This document shows, one piece after another, positions 18,817 to 28,018 of a DNA stretch of 64,000 bases. The notes beneath the pieces were generated by a model. That model did no database searches and was not told the origin of the DNA. It saw only the letters and a program-made list of their open reading frames with translations. Source of the DNA: Roseovarius gaetbuli (GTDB lineage Bacteria > Pseudomonadota > Alphaproteobacteria > Rhodobacterales > Rhodobacteraceae); assembly GCF_900172365.1 (NCBI RefSeq), contig NZ_FWFJ01000018.1, positions 1 through 64,000 of the forward strand. Direction: 5' to 3'. Numbering within the stretch: position 1 is the stretch's first letter; every line of letters begins with the position of its first letter. The position numbers were made by a program, and so were the translations under genes.

Positions 18817-19691
18817 TCCGGCGCTGAGCCCGACCGCAGATAGTCGAAAAATTCGCTATCCGGGGTCATGACCATCGAGGAATTGTCGCCTTTCAGCGAT
18901 TTCTCATAGGCTTCGAGCGAGCGATAGAAGGCAAAGAACTCGGGATCGGCGCCAAAGGCCTCGGCAAAGATCGCGTTGCGCTCTGCATCGGCCTCGCCTC
19001 GGATCACCTGCGCCTGACGTTCGGCATCAGACATGGTTTCGGTCACGGTTCTGTCGGCGAGGGCGCGCACGCGCTGTGCGGCCTCGTTACCGCGGGCGAT
19101 CTCGTCGGTGGCTTCGCGCTCGCGCTCTGCGCGCATCCGGGCAAAGGTGGCCTCAAGGTTCTGCTCTGGCAGGTTGGTTTGCTTGAGACGCACATCGATC
19201 ACGTCAAGCCCGAGACCTGCGGCGCTGCGCTGTGCGGCGGCCTGAATGCGGCGCATCAGTCCGCGACGGTCCTCGGACAGGATCGTGTCTGATGTGACCT
19301 GATCAGCACCCAGAACCTCGCGGATTTGCGCGTTGAGGATCGACGACAGCCGGTCTTCGGCAACCCGCAGACCCCCAACACCAACCGCCTGGCGGAACTG
19401 CACCACATCGGCGATGCGGAACCGTGCAAAGGCGTCGACCACAAGACGGCGATCATCCGAGGGTGTGACCTCGATCGTGTCAGTGTCCAGCGACAGGATG
19501 CGGTCGTCATAGCGCACGACCTCCTGGATGAACGGGATCTTAAAGGATAGGCCCGGCTCTTCTTTCACCGCACGGATCTGACCGAATTGAAGCACCAGCG
19601 CCTTTTCGCGCTCGTCCACCACAAAGACCGATGACAGACCAAGAAAGCCCGCAATGGCCAGGATCGGAATAAGGAATTTTGTTTTACTCAT
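18813..19691 (-). CDS. hflC: Protease modulator HflC
   Basis: A 292-residue inner-membrane protein of the SPFH/band-7 superfamily with one N-terminal membrane helix (about 4-22) and the SPFH domain (about 25-190: VVDEREKALVLQFGQI, PGLSFKIPFIQEVVRYDDRIL). A long coiled-coil follows (about 175-255, RAEREREATDEIARGNEAAQRVRA). With HflK it forms a cage around FtsH and modulates its proteolysis. I chose ATG 19691 (MSKTKFLIP) over an upstream in-frame codon; it starts just after the hflK stop. Confidence 0.93.
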   Translation of the reverse strand: MSKTKFLIPILAIAGFLGLSSVFVVDEREKALVLQFGQIRAVKEEPGLSFKIPFIQEVVRYDDRILSLDTDTIEVTPSDDRRLVVDAFARFRIADVVQFRQAVGVGGLRVAEDRLSSILNAQIREVLGADQVTSDTILSEDRRGLMRRIQAAAQRSAAGLGLDVIDVRLKQTNLPEQNLEATFARMRAEREREATDEIARGNEAAQRVRALADRTVTETMSDAERQAQVIRGEADAERNAIFAEAFGADPEFFAFYRSLEAYEKSLKGDNSSMVMTPDSEFFDYLRSGSAPE

Positions 19692-19695
19692 GATC

Positions 19696-20859
19696 TTAGT
19701 TCCCCTGTCCGGTGGTCGAGCTATTGCGACGCAGTTCATTCAGCGGCAGATACGGCACCACATTGTTGCCGCCGTCGCTGCCGACGATCGAACTGTCGAG
19801 GATGGTCTTGTCGATACCGCCAAGAACACGTTCCATGGTCTCAAGATAAAGCCGCTTGCGCGTTACCTCGGGGGCCTTGCTGTATTCGGTCAGAACCGAG
19901 GTAAAGCGGCTGGCGTCACCAGAGGCCTCGTTGACAACGCGTGCGCGGTAGCCCTCGGATTGCTCAAGGGTCTGGGCCGCAAGACCACGGGCCTCGGCGA
20001 GAACTCGGTTGGCATAGGCATCCGCCTGACGCTGCAGGCGATCACGTTCCTGTTCGGCGGCCTGCACTTCACGGAAGCTGTCGATCACGTCGCGGGGCGG
20101 GTCGGCCTTTTCAAGGTTGACCCGGACGACCCGGATACCGCTATCATACTCGTCCATCGTGGCCTGGATGTTCTCCATCGCCGTATCGGCGATGACACCA
20201 CGGTCACGGTTGAGGATCGGCGCAAGGTTGGAGGCGGCGATAATCTCACGCATCACCGATTCAGACACCGCCTGAACGGTTTGTTGCGGGTCGCGGATGT
20301 TGAACAGCAACTTCGAGGGGTCAGAAATGTTCCAGACCACCTGGAAATCAATATCGACGATATTGGCGTCGGTGGTCAGCATAAGACCGTCATTTCGCGC
20401 GCCTTGTCCGCGACCGATCTCTTCGGTGCGTTCCGATGTGACATTGATCACCTCGGCACTGACAAATGGCCAGGGGGCAAAGTTAAGACCGGGATTGCCG
20501 GTCTTGTAATATTCCCCGAGGAAAAGCTCGACCGACTGTTCTTCGGGCTTCACGGTGTAAACGCTGGCAAACACCCAGAGCGCCACCGCGCCAAGCACCG
20601 CAAGGCCAATCGTGCCCTTGCCCAATTGCGGGCCGCCATCGCCGCCACCAGAGCCACCGCGATTGCCGCCGCCACCGCGACCGCCCATCAGAACGCGCAG
20701 CTGATCCTGGCCTTTGCGGACAAGTTCGTCGATCTCTGGCAATTGCGGTCCGCCTTCTGGCGGGCGTCGCCCACCACCGTTGTTGCGGTTGCGGTCATCA
20801 TCACCACCCCCGCCCGAGTTTCCGCCGCCGCCCCATGGGCCGCCAGAATTTCCAGCCAT
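19696..20859 (-). CDS. hflK: FtsH protease activity modulator HflK
   Basis: A 387-residue partner of HflC. The cytosolic N-terminus is Gly/Asn-rich (residues 1-75, including GGGRGGGGNRGGSGGGDGG), as in other HflK proteins. It is followed by a membrane helix (about 84-103) and the SPFH domain (VKPEEQSVELFLGEYYKTGNPGLNF), then a coiled-coil (EVQAAEQERDRLQRQADAYANRVLAEARG). The first gene of its cluster. ATG 20859 follows GGGAAGAG. Confidence 0.93.
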   Translation of the reverse strand: MAGNSGGPWGGGGNSGGGGDDDRNRNNGGGRRPPEGGPQLPEIDELVRKGQDQLRVLMGGRGGGGNRGGSGGGDGGPQLGKGTIGLAVLGAVALWVFASVYTVKPEEQSVELFLGEYYKTGNPGLNFAPWPFVSAEVINVTSERTEEIGRGQGARNDGLMLTTDANIVDIDFQVVWNISDPSKLLFNIRDPQQTVQAVSESVMREIIAASNLAPILNRDRGVIADTAMENIQATMDEYDSGIRVVRVNLEKADPPRDVIDSFREVQAAEQERDRLQRQADAYANRVLAEARGLAAQTLEQSEGYRARVVNEASGDASRFTSVLTEYSKAPEVTRKRLYLETMERVLGGIDKTILDSSIVGSDGGNNVVPYLPLNELRRNSSTTGQGN

Positions 20860-20926
20860 GCATCTCTTCCCTTTTTATCCCGTCTTAGACGACGTTGTTA
20901 TCTACCTGTGCAGTTTAGGCGAGAAA

Positions 20927-22282
20927 TCAACCCGTTCGGACCGGTGTTTTCATTGTGACAAGCTCTTCCGACATGGTCGGATGCACCGCAACGGTGCGAT
21001 CGAAATCTTCTTTGGTGGCGCCCATCTTGACCGCGATTCCGGCCAGCTGGATCATTTCACCCGCCCCCGGCGCGACGATATGACAGCCCAGAACCTTGCG
21101 GGTTTTCTGGCTGACGATAAGTTTCATCAACACCCGGTCGGGACGCTCCGCAAAGGCGGTCTGCATCGGGCGGAACGAGGTCGCATAGACCTCGATCGGC
21201 TCTTGCTCGCGCGCCGCTTCCTCGGAAAGGCCGACGGTGCCCATCTCGGGTTGGGTGAAGATCGCGGTCGGGATCAGGTCGTGATCGACCGGCGTTGGCG
21301 TGCCGTTGAACACGGTCTCGACAAAGGCCATGCCTTCGCGGATCGCAACCGGCGTCAGGTTGACACGGTCGGTCACATCGCCAATCGCATAGACCGATGG
21401 CACGGCAGTCTGGCTATACTCATCTACCAGGATTTCGCCCTTGCGCCCGGTTTTGACACCCGCCGCCTCAAGGCCAAGATCCTCGGTGTTGGGCGCGCGC
21501 CCGGTGGCGAACATGACCTGCTCGAACACCTCTTCGCTTCCGTTGGTCGAGGTCACGCGATAGCCGCTCTCCTCTTCGACCATATCGACGATATTGGTGC
21601 CAAGATGCAGGTTCACACCCGACTGGATCATCTCCTCGGACACAAGCCCGCGCGCCTCTTCATCAAAGCCCCGCAAGATTTGTGCACCGCGGTAAAATTG
21701 CGTCACCTTTACGCCCAATCCGTTGAGAATACAGGCGAATTCACAGGCGATATAGCCGCCGCCGATGATCAGAATGGATTTCGGCAGGCTCTCAAGATGG
21801 AAAATATCGTTGCTTGTGATGGCGTGCTCTGCCCCCGGAAGGTCGGGCTTTACCGGGCGCCCGCCGGTGGCGATCAGGATGTGCTTGGCGCTCTTGCGGC
21901 TGCCATCCGAGAGTTCGACCGTATGCGGATCGACAAGGCGTGCACGCGCATCGAAACTCTCGACGCCGTTGGTCTTGAGAATGCCGCGATAGACATTTTC
22001 AAGCCGGTCCAACTCGGCATGCAACTTGCCTTGAAACACCGACCAGTCAAAGCCGCCCGCATGCACGGTCCAGCCATAGGCCTGCGCATCGGCAATCGCT
22101 GCGGGATATTCCGAGGCAAACACCATCAGCTTTTTGGGCACGCAACCGCGGATCACGCAGGTGCCGCCATAGCGGTCTTCTTCGGCCAAGGCCACTTTTG
22201 CGCCGCCCTGTGCGGCCACGCGCGCCGCGCGAACCCCGCCCGAGCCGCCGCCGATTACGAAAAGATCATAGTCGAATGTCAT
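20927..22282 (-). CDS. gor: Glutathione-disulfide reductase
   Basis: A 451-residue flavoprotein that reduces GSSG with NADPH. FAD site IGGGSGGVRAARVAA (about 10-24); redox disulfide Cys42-Cys47 in GGTCVIRGCVPKKL; NADPH site IIGGGYIACEFACILNGLG; FAD motif VYAIGDVTDRVNLTPVAIREG. The dimerisation domain holds the catalytic His in VAVHPTMSEELV. It is 14 bases upstream of rpiA's stop on the same strand order rpiA-gor, so the two are likely co-transcribed. Confidence 0.95.
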   Translation of the reverse strand: MTFDYDLFVIGGGSGGVRAARVAAQGGAKVALAEEDRYGGTCVIRGCVPKKLMVFASEYPAAIADAQAYGWTVHAGGFDWSVFQGKLHAELDRLENVYRGILKTNGVESFDARARLVDPHTVELSDGSRKSAKHILIATGGRPVKPDLPGAEHAITSNDIFHLESLPKSILIIGGGYIACEFACILNGLGVKVTQFYRGAQILRGFDEEARGLVSEEMIQSGVNLHLGTNIVDMVEEESGYRVTSTNGSEEVFEQVMFATGRAPNTEDLGLEAAGVKTGRKGEILVDEYSQTAVPSVYAIGDVTDRVNLTPVAIREGMAFVETVFNGTPTPVDHDLIPTAIFTQPEMGTVGLSEEAAREQEPIEVYATSFRPMQTAFAERPDRVLMKLIVSQKTRKVLGCHIVAPGAGEMIQLAGIAVKMGATKEDFDRTVAVHPTMSEELVTMKTPVRTG

Positions 22283-22296
22283 GCCGCCCCCGGATG

Positions 22297-23085
22297 TTAG
22301 TCGTTCATATCGGTGAAAAGGTTGTCGGTTTCGACGAAATCCAGACGGTCCTCTTCAACGGTGCCCTCGTTGATGTCGCGCGTTTCCACCCGGCCATCGC
22401 CAAACCCGAGGATCACCACATCGCAGATATCCAGGAACAGCCCGTTTTCAACCACCCCCGGCATTTGATTCATCGCCATCGACAATTGATGCGGATTTCC
22501 GATGCGTCCCAGATGCAGATCGATGATGTAATTGCCCTCATCGGTGATAAAAGGGCGCTCGCCGTTCATCCTGAGGGTCGCATCGCGGCCCAGCACATCC
22601 ATCGAAATCAGCAACTCTTCGACCAGCGATTTGGTGGTCTGCCAGCCAAACGGAATCACCTCGACCGGAAGCGGGAAGGCACCAAGGCTTTCCACCTCTT
22701 TGCCGATATCCGCGATCACGATCATCTGGTCACTGGCCGTGGCGACGATCTTTTCCTGCAAAAGCGCGCCGCCGCCGCCCTTGATCAGGTTGAGATTGCC
22801 GTCAAACTCATCCGCTCCGTCAATCGTCACATCAAGCCATTTCGCCTCATCAAGGCTGATCACCTCGATGCCGACATCTCGCGCCAGCTCGGCTGTGCGC
22901 GTCGAGGTCGGCACGCCCTTGATCCGGAGCCCGTCATTGCGCACCATTTCACCCAGGCAGCGCACCATCCAGGCTGCCGTCGAGCCGGTTCCAAGACCGA
23001 CCCGCATGCCGTCTTCAACATAATCGACAGACCGCTTGGCAGCGACGAATTTTGCCTTGTCGATGGGCGACAATTCTCCGGTCAT
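22297..23085 (-). CDS. rpiA: Ribose-5-phosphate isomerase A
   Basis: A 262-residue enzyme interconverting ribose 5-phosphate and ribulose 5-phosphate. Motifs: GLGTGSTAAWMVRCLGE (phosphate loop), STRTAELAR, DVTIDGADEFD (catalytic Asp), LIKGGGGALLQEKIVA (catalytic Glu/Lys). ATG 23085 is chosen for its AGGAG site at 8 bases; the frame is open further upstream but runs through a repeat. Its neighbour gor is an NADPH consumer, consistent with a pentose-phosphate/redox pairing. Confidence 0.95.
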   Translation of the reverse strand: MTGELSPIDKAKFVAAKRSVDYVEDGMRVGLGTGSTAAWMVRCLGEMVRNDGLRIKGVPTSTRTAELARDVGIEVISLDEAKWLDVTIDGADEFDGNLNLIKGGGGALLQEKIVATASDQMIVIADIGKEVESLGAFPLPVEVIPFGWQTTKSLVEELLISMDVLGRDATLRMNGERPFITDEGNYIIDLHLGRIGNPHQLSMAMNQMPGVVENGLFLDICDVVILGFGDGRVETRDINEGTVEEDRLDFVETDNLFTDMND

Positions 23086-23170
23086 GAGGCGACTCCTATG
23101 CATGTTTGCAGGGGTTATATGAGACTTGGCCATAAGGTGCGAGAGCGAATTGCCGCGCTTTTTTCGGGCC

Positions 23171-23252
23171 TGCCTTCTTCTTGGAACAAATACTCCGGGG
23201 GAGTCCAAGAAAATTCGCCGAATTTTCTTGGATGGGGGCAGCGCCCCCGCTT
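23171..23252 (-). repeat. Dispersed intergenic repeat at the 3' end of dnaE2
   Basis: On the minus strand it reads GGGGGCGCTGCCCCC, an AAGAAAATTC/GAATTTTCTT hairpin, then CTCCCCCGGAGTATTTG. The head and tail are shared with the copy at 14107-14154. It begins within a few bases of the premature dnaE2 stop and fills most of the 172-bp gap before rpiA. Confidence 0.6.
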
Positions 23253-23257
23253 CTGCC

Positions 23258-26155
23258 TCACCCACCCGCGGGGGTGAGGATATCGCGCAACAGAGCCACC
23301 GGATGCGCCCGAAGCGTCAGGCGCAGGGCAACGTAATCCTCGATTACCTCTTCGCCCTCCGACATCTGCGGCAGATGCGTGAGCGGCTCGTCAATCGCCT
23401 CGCCGTCGATATCGCGCGCAAACAGCGGCAGCGGCGCATCCCCCTGCAACGCCTTGGCCTGCCAGAGCGCCTCGCGGCGGCTCAACCCGAGGACGGCAAA
23501 GGCATCGGCCTCGGCCAGCCGCGCCAGCGCACTCGGCACCAGTCCGGCGCGCCGCCAGACATCCTCGACCGTGGTATAGCCATTGCCGCGCGCCGCGATA
23601 AGCCAGCTGGCATCGTCCTGCGCCAGCCGCCGGATCAGGCGAAACCCAAGCCGAAGCGCCAGCCCGCCGCGCCCGTCGGGTTCCATCACATTGTCCCAAT
23701 AACTTGCCTGCACACAGACCGGGCGCACGCTCACCCCGTGTTCGCGCGCATCCCGCACGATCTGGGCCGGGGCATAAAACCCCATCGGTTGTGAATTCAG
23801 CAAAGCACAGGCAAACAGCCCCGGATGGTGGCATTTCAACCAGGCACTGGCGTAAACCAAAAGCGCGAAACTGGCGGCATGGCTTTCGGGAAAGCCATAG
23901 CTGCCAAAGCCCTCGATTTGCGAAAAACAGCGCTCGGCGAAATCCATGTCATAGCCATTGCCCTGCATCCCGCGCAAAAACCGCGCGCGAAACTCGGACA
24001 CATTGCCGTGGCGTTTGAAGGTGGCCAGCGAGCGGCGCAGGCGGTCGGCCTCTTCGGGGGTAAAGCCCGCGCCGATGATGGCGATCTGCATCGCCTGTTC
24101 CTGAAACAGCGGCACCCCAAGCGTCTTGCCCAGCACCTTGCCAAGCGCATCCGAGGGAAAGCTGGTCGCCTCTTCGCCATTGCGCCGCCGGATGAAGGGA
24201 TGCACCATATCGCCCTGGATCGGCCCCGGCCGGATGATCGCCACCTGGATCACCAGATCATAAAAACACCTTGGTCGCATGCGAGGCAGGAAATTCATCT
24301 GCGCGCGGCTTTCCACCTGAAACACCCCCAAACTGTCGGCGCGGCACAGCATGTTGTAAACCGGCCTGTCCTCTTGCGGCAGGCTGGCCAGCGTATAGTG
24401 CGCGCCGTGATGTTCGGCCAAAAGGTCGAATGCCTTGCGGATGCAGGTCAGCATGCCAAGCGCCAGAACATCGACTTTGAGAATGCCAAGCGTGTCGATA
24501 TCGTCCTTGTCCCAACAGATGACGGTGCGATCCTCCATGCTGGCGTTTTCAATCGGCACCAGCTCGTCAAGCCGCCCCTGGGTGATGACAAAACCGCCGA
24601 CATGCTGGCTCAGGTGGCGGGGAAAGCCGATGATCTCCTGCACCAGGGTCAGGGTCAGCGCGAGGCGGCGATCATCCGGATCAAGACCGATTTCGCGCAG
24701 CCGCCCCGGCGTCAGCGCGCCATCGCTGCCAAAGCCCCAGATTTGCGAGGAGAGCGCGGCAATCAGATCGCCCGACAGGCCCATCGCGCGCCCGACCTCG
24801 CGGATCGCACGTTTGCCGCGGTAATGGATCACTGTCGCACACAGCCCGGCGCGGTGGCGGCCATAGCGCTGATATATCCACTGGATCACCTCTTCGCGGC
24901 GCTCATGCTCGAAATCGACGTCGATATCGGGCGGCTCGTCGCGCGCCTCGGAGACGAAACGCTCGAACACCATGGTGCCGATCTCGGGGCTGACCGAGGT
25001 CACGCCAAGGCAATAACAGACCACCGAATTCGCCGCCGACCCGCGCCCCTGGCACAGGATGCCGCGCGAGCGGGCAAAGGCGACCACGTCATTCACGGTC
25101 AGGAAATAGGGCTCGTAGCGCAGCTTGCCGATCAGGCGCAATTCGTGTTCCAGAAGGGCGCGCACGCGTTCTGGCGCGCCGCCGGGATAGCGCCACTCCA
25201 GCCCCTCAAGCGCAAGACGACGCAGGCGGCCTGCCGGGCTTTCGCCCTCTGCGACCTCGCTGGGATATTCATGGCGCAGCTCATCCAGCGAAAAGGTCAG
25301 CCGCGCGGCAAGCGCGCCTGCACGCGCGACGGCCCCTTCACGGCCCTTGAACAGGCGGTGCATTTCAGCCCCCGAGCGCAGCCGTCGCTCGGCATTGCTC
25401 AGGGCGTCGCGGCCAAGATCATCCACCCGCGTGCCGAGCCGGATTGCGCTCAGCACATCCGCAAGCCTGCGCCGGTGCCCGCGATGCATGAGCGGCACCC
25501 CCGAGGCCAGCGTGGGCAGGCCGAGGGTTTTCGCCAGCCGGGTCAGCCGGGCAAAGCGGGCAGGGTCCTGACTGTCATAAAGCGGGGCGAGGACAAGGTG
25601 CATATGCCCGCCAAGGCGGCGCGTCAGCCGTTTCGCCTGTTGCTGCCAGTCATCCGCGCCGCGCGGCATCTGCTGCGTTTGTGGCGCATGTAGCAAAAGG
25701 TGAAGCCCCGAGGCCCCCGCCAACAGATCATCAAGGCGCAGCTCGCACCGGCCCTTTTTGCAGCGCAACCGCCCAAGGCTGAGCAAGCGGCACAGGCTGG
25801 CCCAGCCCGCACGATCATAGGGCAACGCAGTGAGCACCAGCCCCTCTGTCAGCACCAGCCGCGCGGCGGGTATAAGGCGCGGGGTGGTGGCCCATGCCGG
25901 ATGCGCGGCGGGGGCCACGGGCGGGGCCGGGCCGATCGGGCCATCGCGGGTCTCGATCTTGTGGCGCTCGCCGACCTGCCGTGCAATTTCGCGCGCCGCG
26001 CTATGGGCTCGCACGATCCCGGCCACCGAATTCTCGTCGGCAATGGCAAGCGCCGTGAGGCCAAGCGCGGCGGCACGATGGATATAGTCCTCGGGGTGTG
26101 CAGCCCCGGTGAGAAAGGTAAAGTTGGAAATGGCAGAGAGTTCGGCAAAGGACAT
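23258..26155 (-). CDS. dnaE2: Error-prone DNA polymerase DnaE2, C-terminally truncated
   Basis: A 965-residue C-family polymerase of SOS translesion synthesis. PHP domain (FAELSAISNFTFLTGAAHPEDYI at the start); polymerase Asp residues in EPPDIDVDFEHERREEV (about 400) and ILKVDVLALGML; fingers and helix-hairpin-helix region up to about 905. Usual DnaE2 length is about 1,050-1,100. Here the frame stops straight after HPVALLRDILTP, where the C-terminal OB-fold (about 110 residues) normally follows. The 172 bases downstream hold only a dispersed repeat, not a frameshifted remainder. No imuA or imuB lies upstream. A near-consensus LexA box lies 47 bases before the start. It may be functional, altered or decaying. 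Confidence 0.9.
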   Translation of the reverse strand: MSFAELSAISNFTFLTGAAHPEDYIHRAAALGLTALAIADENSVAGIVRAHSAAREIARQVGERHKIETRDGPIGPAPPVAPAAHPAWATTPRLIPAARLVLTEGLVLTALPYDRAGWASLCRLLSLGRLRCKKGRCELRLDDLLAGASGLHLLLHAPQTQQMPRGADDWQQQAKRLTRRLGGHMHLVLAPLYDSQDPARFARLTRLAKTLGLPTLASGVPLMHRGHRRRLADVLSAIRLGTRVDDLGRDALSNAERRLRSGAEMHRLFKGREGAVARAGALAARLTFSLDELRHEYPSEVAEGESPAGRLRRLALEGLEWRYPGGAPERVRALLEHELRLIGKLRYEPYFLTVNDVVAFARSRGILCQGRGSAANSVVCYCLGVTSVSPEIGTMVFERFVSEARDEPPDIDVDFEHERREEVIQWIYQRYGRHRAGLCATVIHYRGKRAIREVGRAMGLSGDLIAALSSQIWGFGSDGALTPGRLREIGLDPDDRRLALTLTLVQEIIGFPRHLSQHVGGFVITQGRLDELVPIENASMEDRTVICWDKDDIDTLGILKVDVLALGMLTCIRKAFDLLAEHHGAHYTLASLPQEDRPVYNMLCRADSLGVFQVESRAQMNFLPRMRPRCFYDLVIQVAIIRPGPIQGDMVHPFIRRRNGEEATSFPSDALGKVLGKTLGVPLFQEQAMQIAIIGAGFTPEEADRLRRSLATFKRHGNVSEFRARFLRGMQGNGYDMDFAERCFSQIEGFGSYGFPESHAASFALLVYASAWLKCHHPGLFACALLNSQPMGFYAPAQIVRDAREHGVSVRPVCVQASYWDNVMEPDGRGGLALRLGFRLIRRLAQDDASWLIAARGNGYTTVEDVWRRAGLVPSALARLAEADAFAVLGLSRREALWQAKALQGDAPLPLFARDIDGEAIDEPLTHLPQMSEGEEVIEDYVALRLTLRAHPVALLRDILTPAGG

Positions 26156-26201
26156 GGGATCGCGCGAATCTTTCAGGGGTCAGTGGGCTGCCCTGCATTA
26201 T

Positions 26202-26216
26202 ATTCACGTTTTGTTC
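26202..26216 (-). promoter_or_regulatory. Candidate LexA (SOS) box upstream of dnaE2
   Basis: Reads ATTC-ACGTTTT-GTTC on the plus strand (GAAC-N7-GAAT in the direction of dnaE2). The alphaproteobacterial LexA consensus is GTTC-N7-GTTC, so there is one mismatch. It lies 47 bp before the start codon of dnaE2, a classical LexA-regulated gene. Confidence 0.6.
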
Positions 26217-26248
26217 TTTTTCGAGTCCTGCCGTGCGGAAAGTGGTCT

Positions 26249-26674
26249 TCAGGGTGTCACAGGCGCACAAGGCCCGCCCTGGAAACAGGTTTTTACCCGG
26301 CCCAGCATCTCGGGGGTCGGATTGGTAAAGCCCATGCCGCCACAGGGATCAAGCGCAAGCACATAACCAGTTTCGCGCTGTTCGAGGAAGCCAAGATAGT
26401 CGGTTTCGGGAACTGCGCCTGCGCACCAGGGGCCGAAACATTGCACATCAAGGGTGATGTCGCGTTCAAACGGGTGATCAAAGCGGGTTGGTGACAAGGC
26501 TTGTCCGGTGATCCGGGCCGCAATCGGCGTATGAGGCGGCATGGCTTGCTGGTTTTGCCAGTCGGCCTTGGCCGCGCGGGCATAGGTTTTCGCCACATCC
26601 GGGGGCGTGCACGACAGCGCAAGCCCCGGTCCCGCCGTCAGGCACAGCGCGCCAGCAAGCGCCGCGCGGATCAC
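26249..26674 (-). CDS. Secreted cysteine-rich protein of unknown function
   Basis: A 141-residue protein with an N-terminal signal ([16 protein letters not shown]). The mature part has six Cys ([38 protein letters not shown]), suggesting up to three periplasmic disulfides. I recognise no characterised family with confidence. Its ATG overlaps the rppH stop by 4 bases, so it is translated from the rppH transcript; a 94-bp gap with the LexA-like box separates it from dnaE2. Confidence 0.8.
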   Translation of the reverse strand: MIRAALAGALCLTAGPGLALSCTPPDVAKTYARAAKADWQNQQAMPPHTPIAARITGQALSPTRFDHPFERDITLDVQCFGPWCAGAVPETDYLGFLEQRETGYVLALDPCGGMGFTNPTPEMLGRVKTCFQGGPCAPVTP

Positions 26675-27153
26675 AGCAACGGGCCGAACTCGGCCAGAAC
26701 GCGGGCATAAACCTTGCGTTTGAAGGGGACGATATTGGCCTCAAGATCCTGGGGTGGCAACCAGCGCCACTCTGAAAACTCGGGGTGATCGGTGACGATA
26801 TTCACATCGCTGTCGGTGCCCAGAAAGCGCAGTAGAAACCATTTCTGCTCCTGCCCGCGATAGCGTCCCTTCCAGAGGCGCGGCACAAGGTCATGCGGAA
26901 GTTCGTAGGGAATCCAATCCGCAGTTTCCGCCTCGATCCGCACCTTGTCGGCCGTGACGCCGGTTTCCTCCCACAATTCGCGCAGAGCGGCGTCGCGGGT
27001 TGCCTCTCCGGGATCGACCCCGCCTTGCGGCATCTGCCAGGCGGCGGTTTCACTGTCGATCCGTTGGCCGACAAAAACATGGCCCTCGGCATTGGTCAGC
27101 ATGACGCCGACGCAGGGACGATAGGGCAGTCTGGCAATCTCTTCGGGGGTCAT
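26671..27153 (-). CDS. rppH: RNA pyrophosphohydrolase
   Basis: A 160-residue Nudix hydrolase that removes pyrophosphate from 5'-triphosphorylated RNA and so starts 5'-dependent decay. It starts [22 protein letters not shown] and has the Nudix box [23 protein letters not shown] and the [14 protein letters not shown] end typical of RppH. The ATG at 27153 gives the normal length; the frame extends upstream without a ribosome site. It diverges from the GST gene across about 220 bases of promoter-like DNA with no other gene. Confidence 0.93.
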   Translation of the reverse strand: MTPEEIARLPYRPCVGVMLTNAEGHVFVGQRIDSETAAWQMPQGGVDPGEATRDAALRELWEETGVTADKVRIEAETADWIPYELPHDLVPRLWKGRYRGQEQKWFLLRFLGTDSDVNIVTDHPEFSEWRWLPPQDLEANIVPFKRKVYARVLAEFGPLL

Positions 27154-27372
27154 GGCGGGCCTTTTGAGGACAGGGTTGGCAGCAGAGTGCGGCGCGGCGC
27201 AGGCAAGGTCAAGCGGTGGCGGGTGCGGGGCGTCGATCGCTTTGAAATCCAGCCTCAAGACGGTTTGATTTGCGCGTGGCGTGATCCCCTTCTATCTTTG
27301 GGCTAGGTCTGAAGGGGCCAGGGTATGTGATCTGCGGTCGCGGCGATATGGCCCAGTGAAAAGGAGAGGAAA

Positions 27373-28008
27373 ATGACAGACAACCCCACGCTTTACGGCT
27401 TTGACGGGTCGACCTATGTGCGCACGGTGCGCATGGTTCTGGCCGATAAGGGCATCGAATATGATCAAGTGCCGGTCAATGTTCTGGAAGGCGAGCCGCG
27501 CCAGCCCGAGCATCTTGCGCGCCATCCTTTTGGCAAGGTGCCGGTGTTGGATATCGACGGGCTTCGCATCCGCGAGACCGATGCAATTTGCCGTTATCTT
27601 GAGGATATCGCGCCAGAACCGGCGCTGATCCCCAATGATGCCAAGGGGCGCGCGCACATGAACGAGGCGATTGGCCTGATCGACAGCTATGGCTATGGCG
27701 CGCTTGTGGGCGTGGCGGGCTATCACCTGTTTCCTGATTTCATCGGCGGGCAGAACGAAGAGGCCCGCAAGGCCGCGCTTGCGGCGTCGGAAAAGCTTTT
27801 GAAACTGCTGATGGAGAACAAGGGCGAGGCCAAATGGCTGGCGGGCGATGCGCCGACGCTGGCGGATTATTTCCTCGGGCCGATCATGTTTTATGTCTCG
27901 CTTACGCCGGATGCGGGTGAGGTCATGTCGGTGCCCGGCATCGCCGAGTGGTGGGAGGCCATGCACGCGCACGATACATTTGCCAAGACCGCGCCCGATC
28001 TGGGCTGA
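27373..28008 (+). CDS. Glutathione S-transferase family protein
   Basis: A 211-residue cytosolic protein. The N-terminal thioredoxin-like domain (about 1-80) has GSTYVRTVRMVLADKGIEYD, the cis-Pro in FGKVPVLDIDGL and the glutathione-binding ETDAICRYLED. The all-helical C-terminal domain follows (KWLAGDAPTLADYFLGPI, N-capping motif). The class and substrate cannot be assigned. ATG 27373 has a strong AAAAGGAGAGG site. It is converged on by trpS. Confidence 0.9.
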   Translation: MTDNPTLYGFDGSTYVRTVRMVLADKGIEYDQVPVNVLEGEPRQPEHLARHPFGKVPVLDIDGLRIRETDAICRYLEDIAPEPALIPNDAKGRAHMNEAIGLIDSYGYGALVGVAGYHLFPDFIGGQNEEARKAALAASEKLLKLLMENKGEAKWLAGDAPTLADYFLGPIMFYVSLTPDAGEVMSVPGIAEWWEAMHAHDTFAKTAPDLG

Positions 28009-28018
28009 CGACCGGCTG

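Noticed and set aside
23086-23257. Missing C-terminus of dnaE2 in another frame
   Set aside because: The gap is only 172 bases, mostly a dispersed repeat, and no frame encodes the expected OB-fold residues.
23825-25693. 622-codon open frame on the plus strand
   Set aside because: Antisense of dnaE2, which has clear family motifs over the whole span; the His/Gln/Arg-rich shadow has none.
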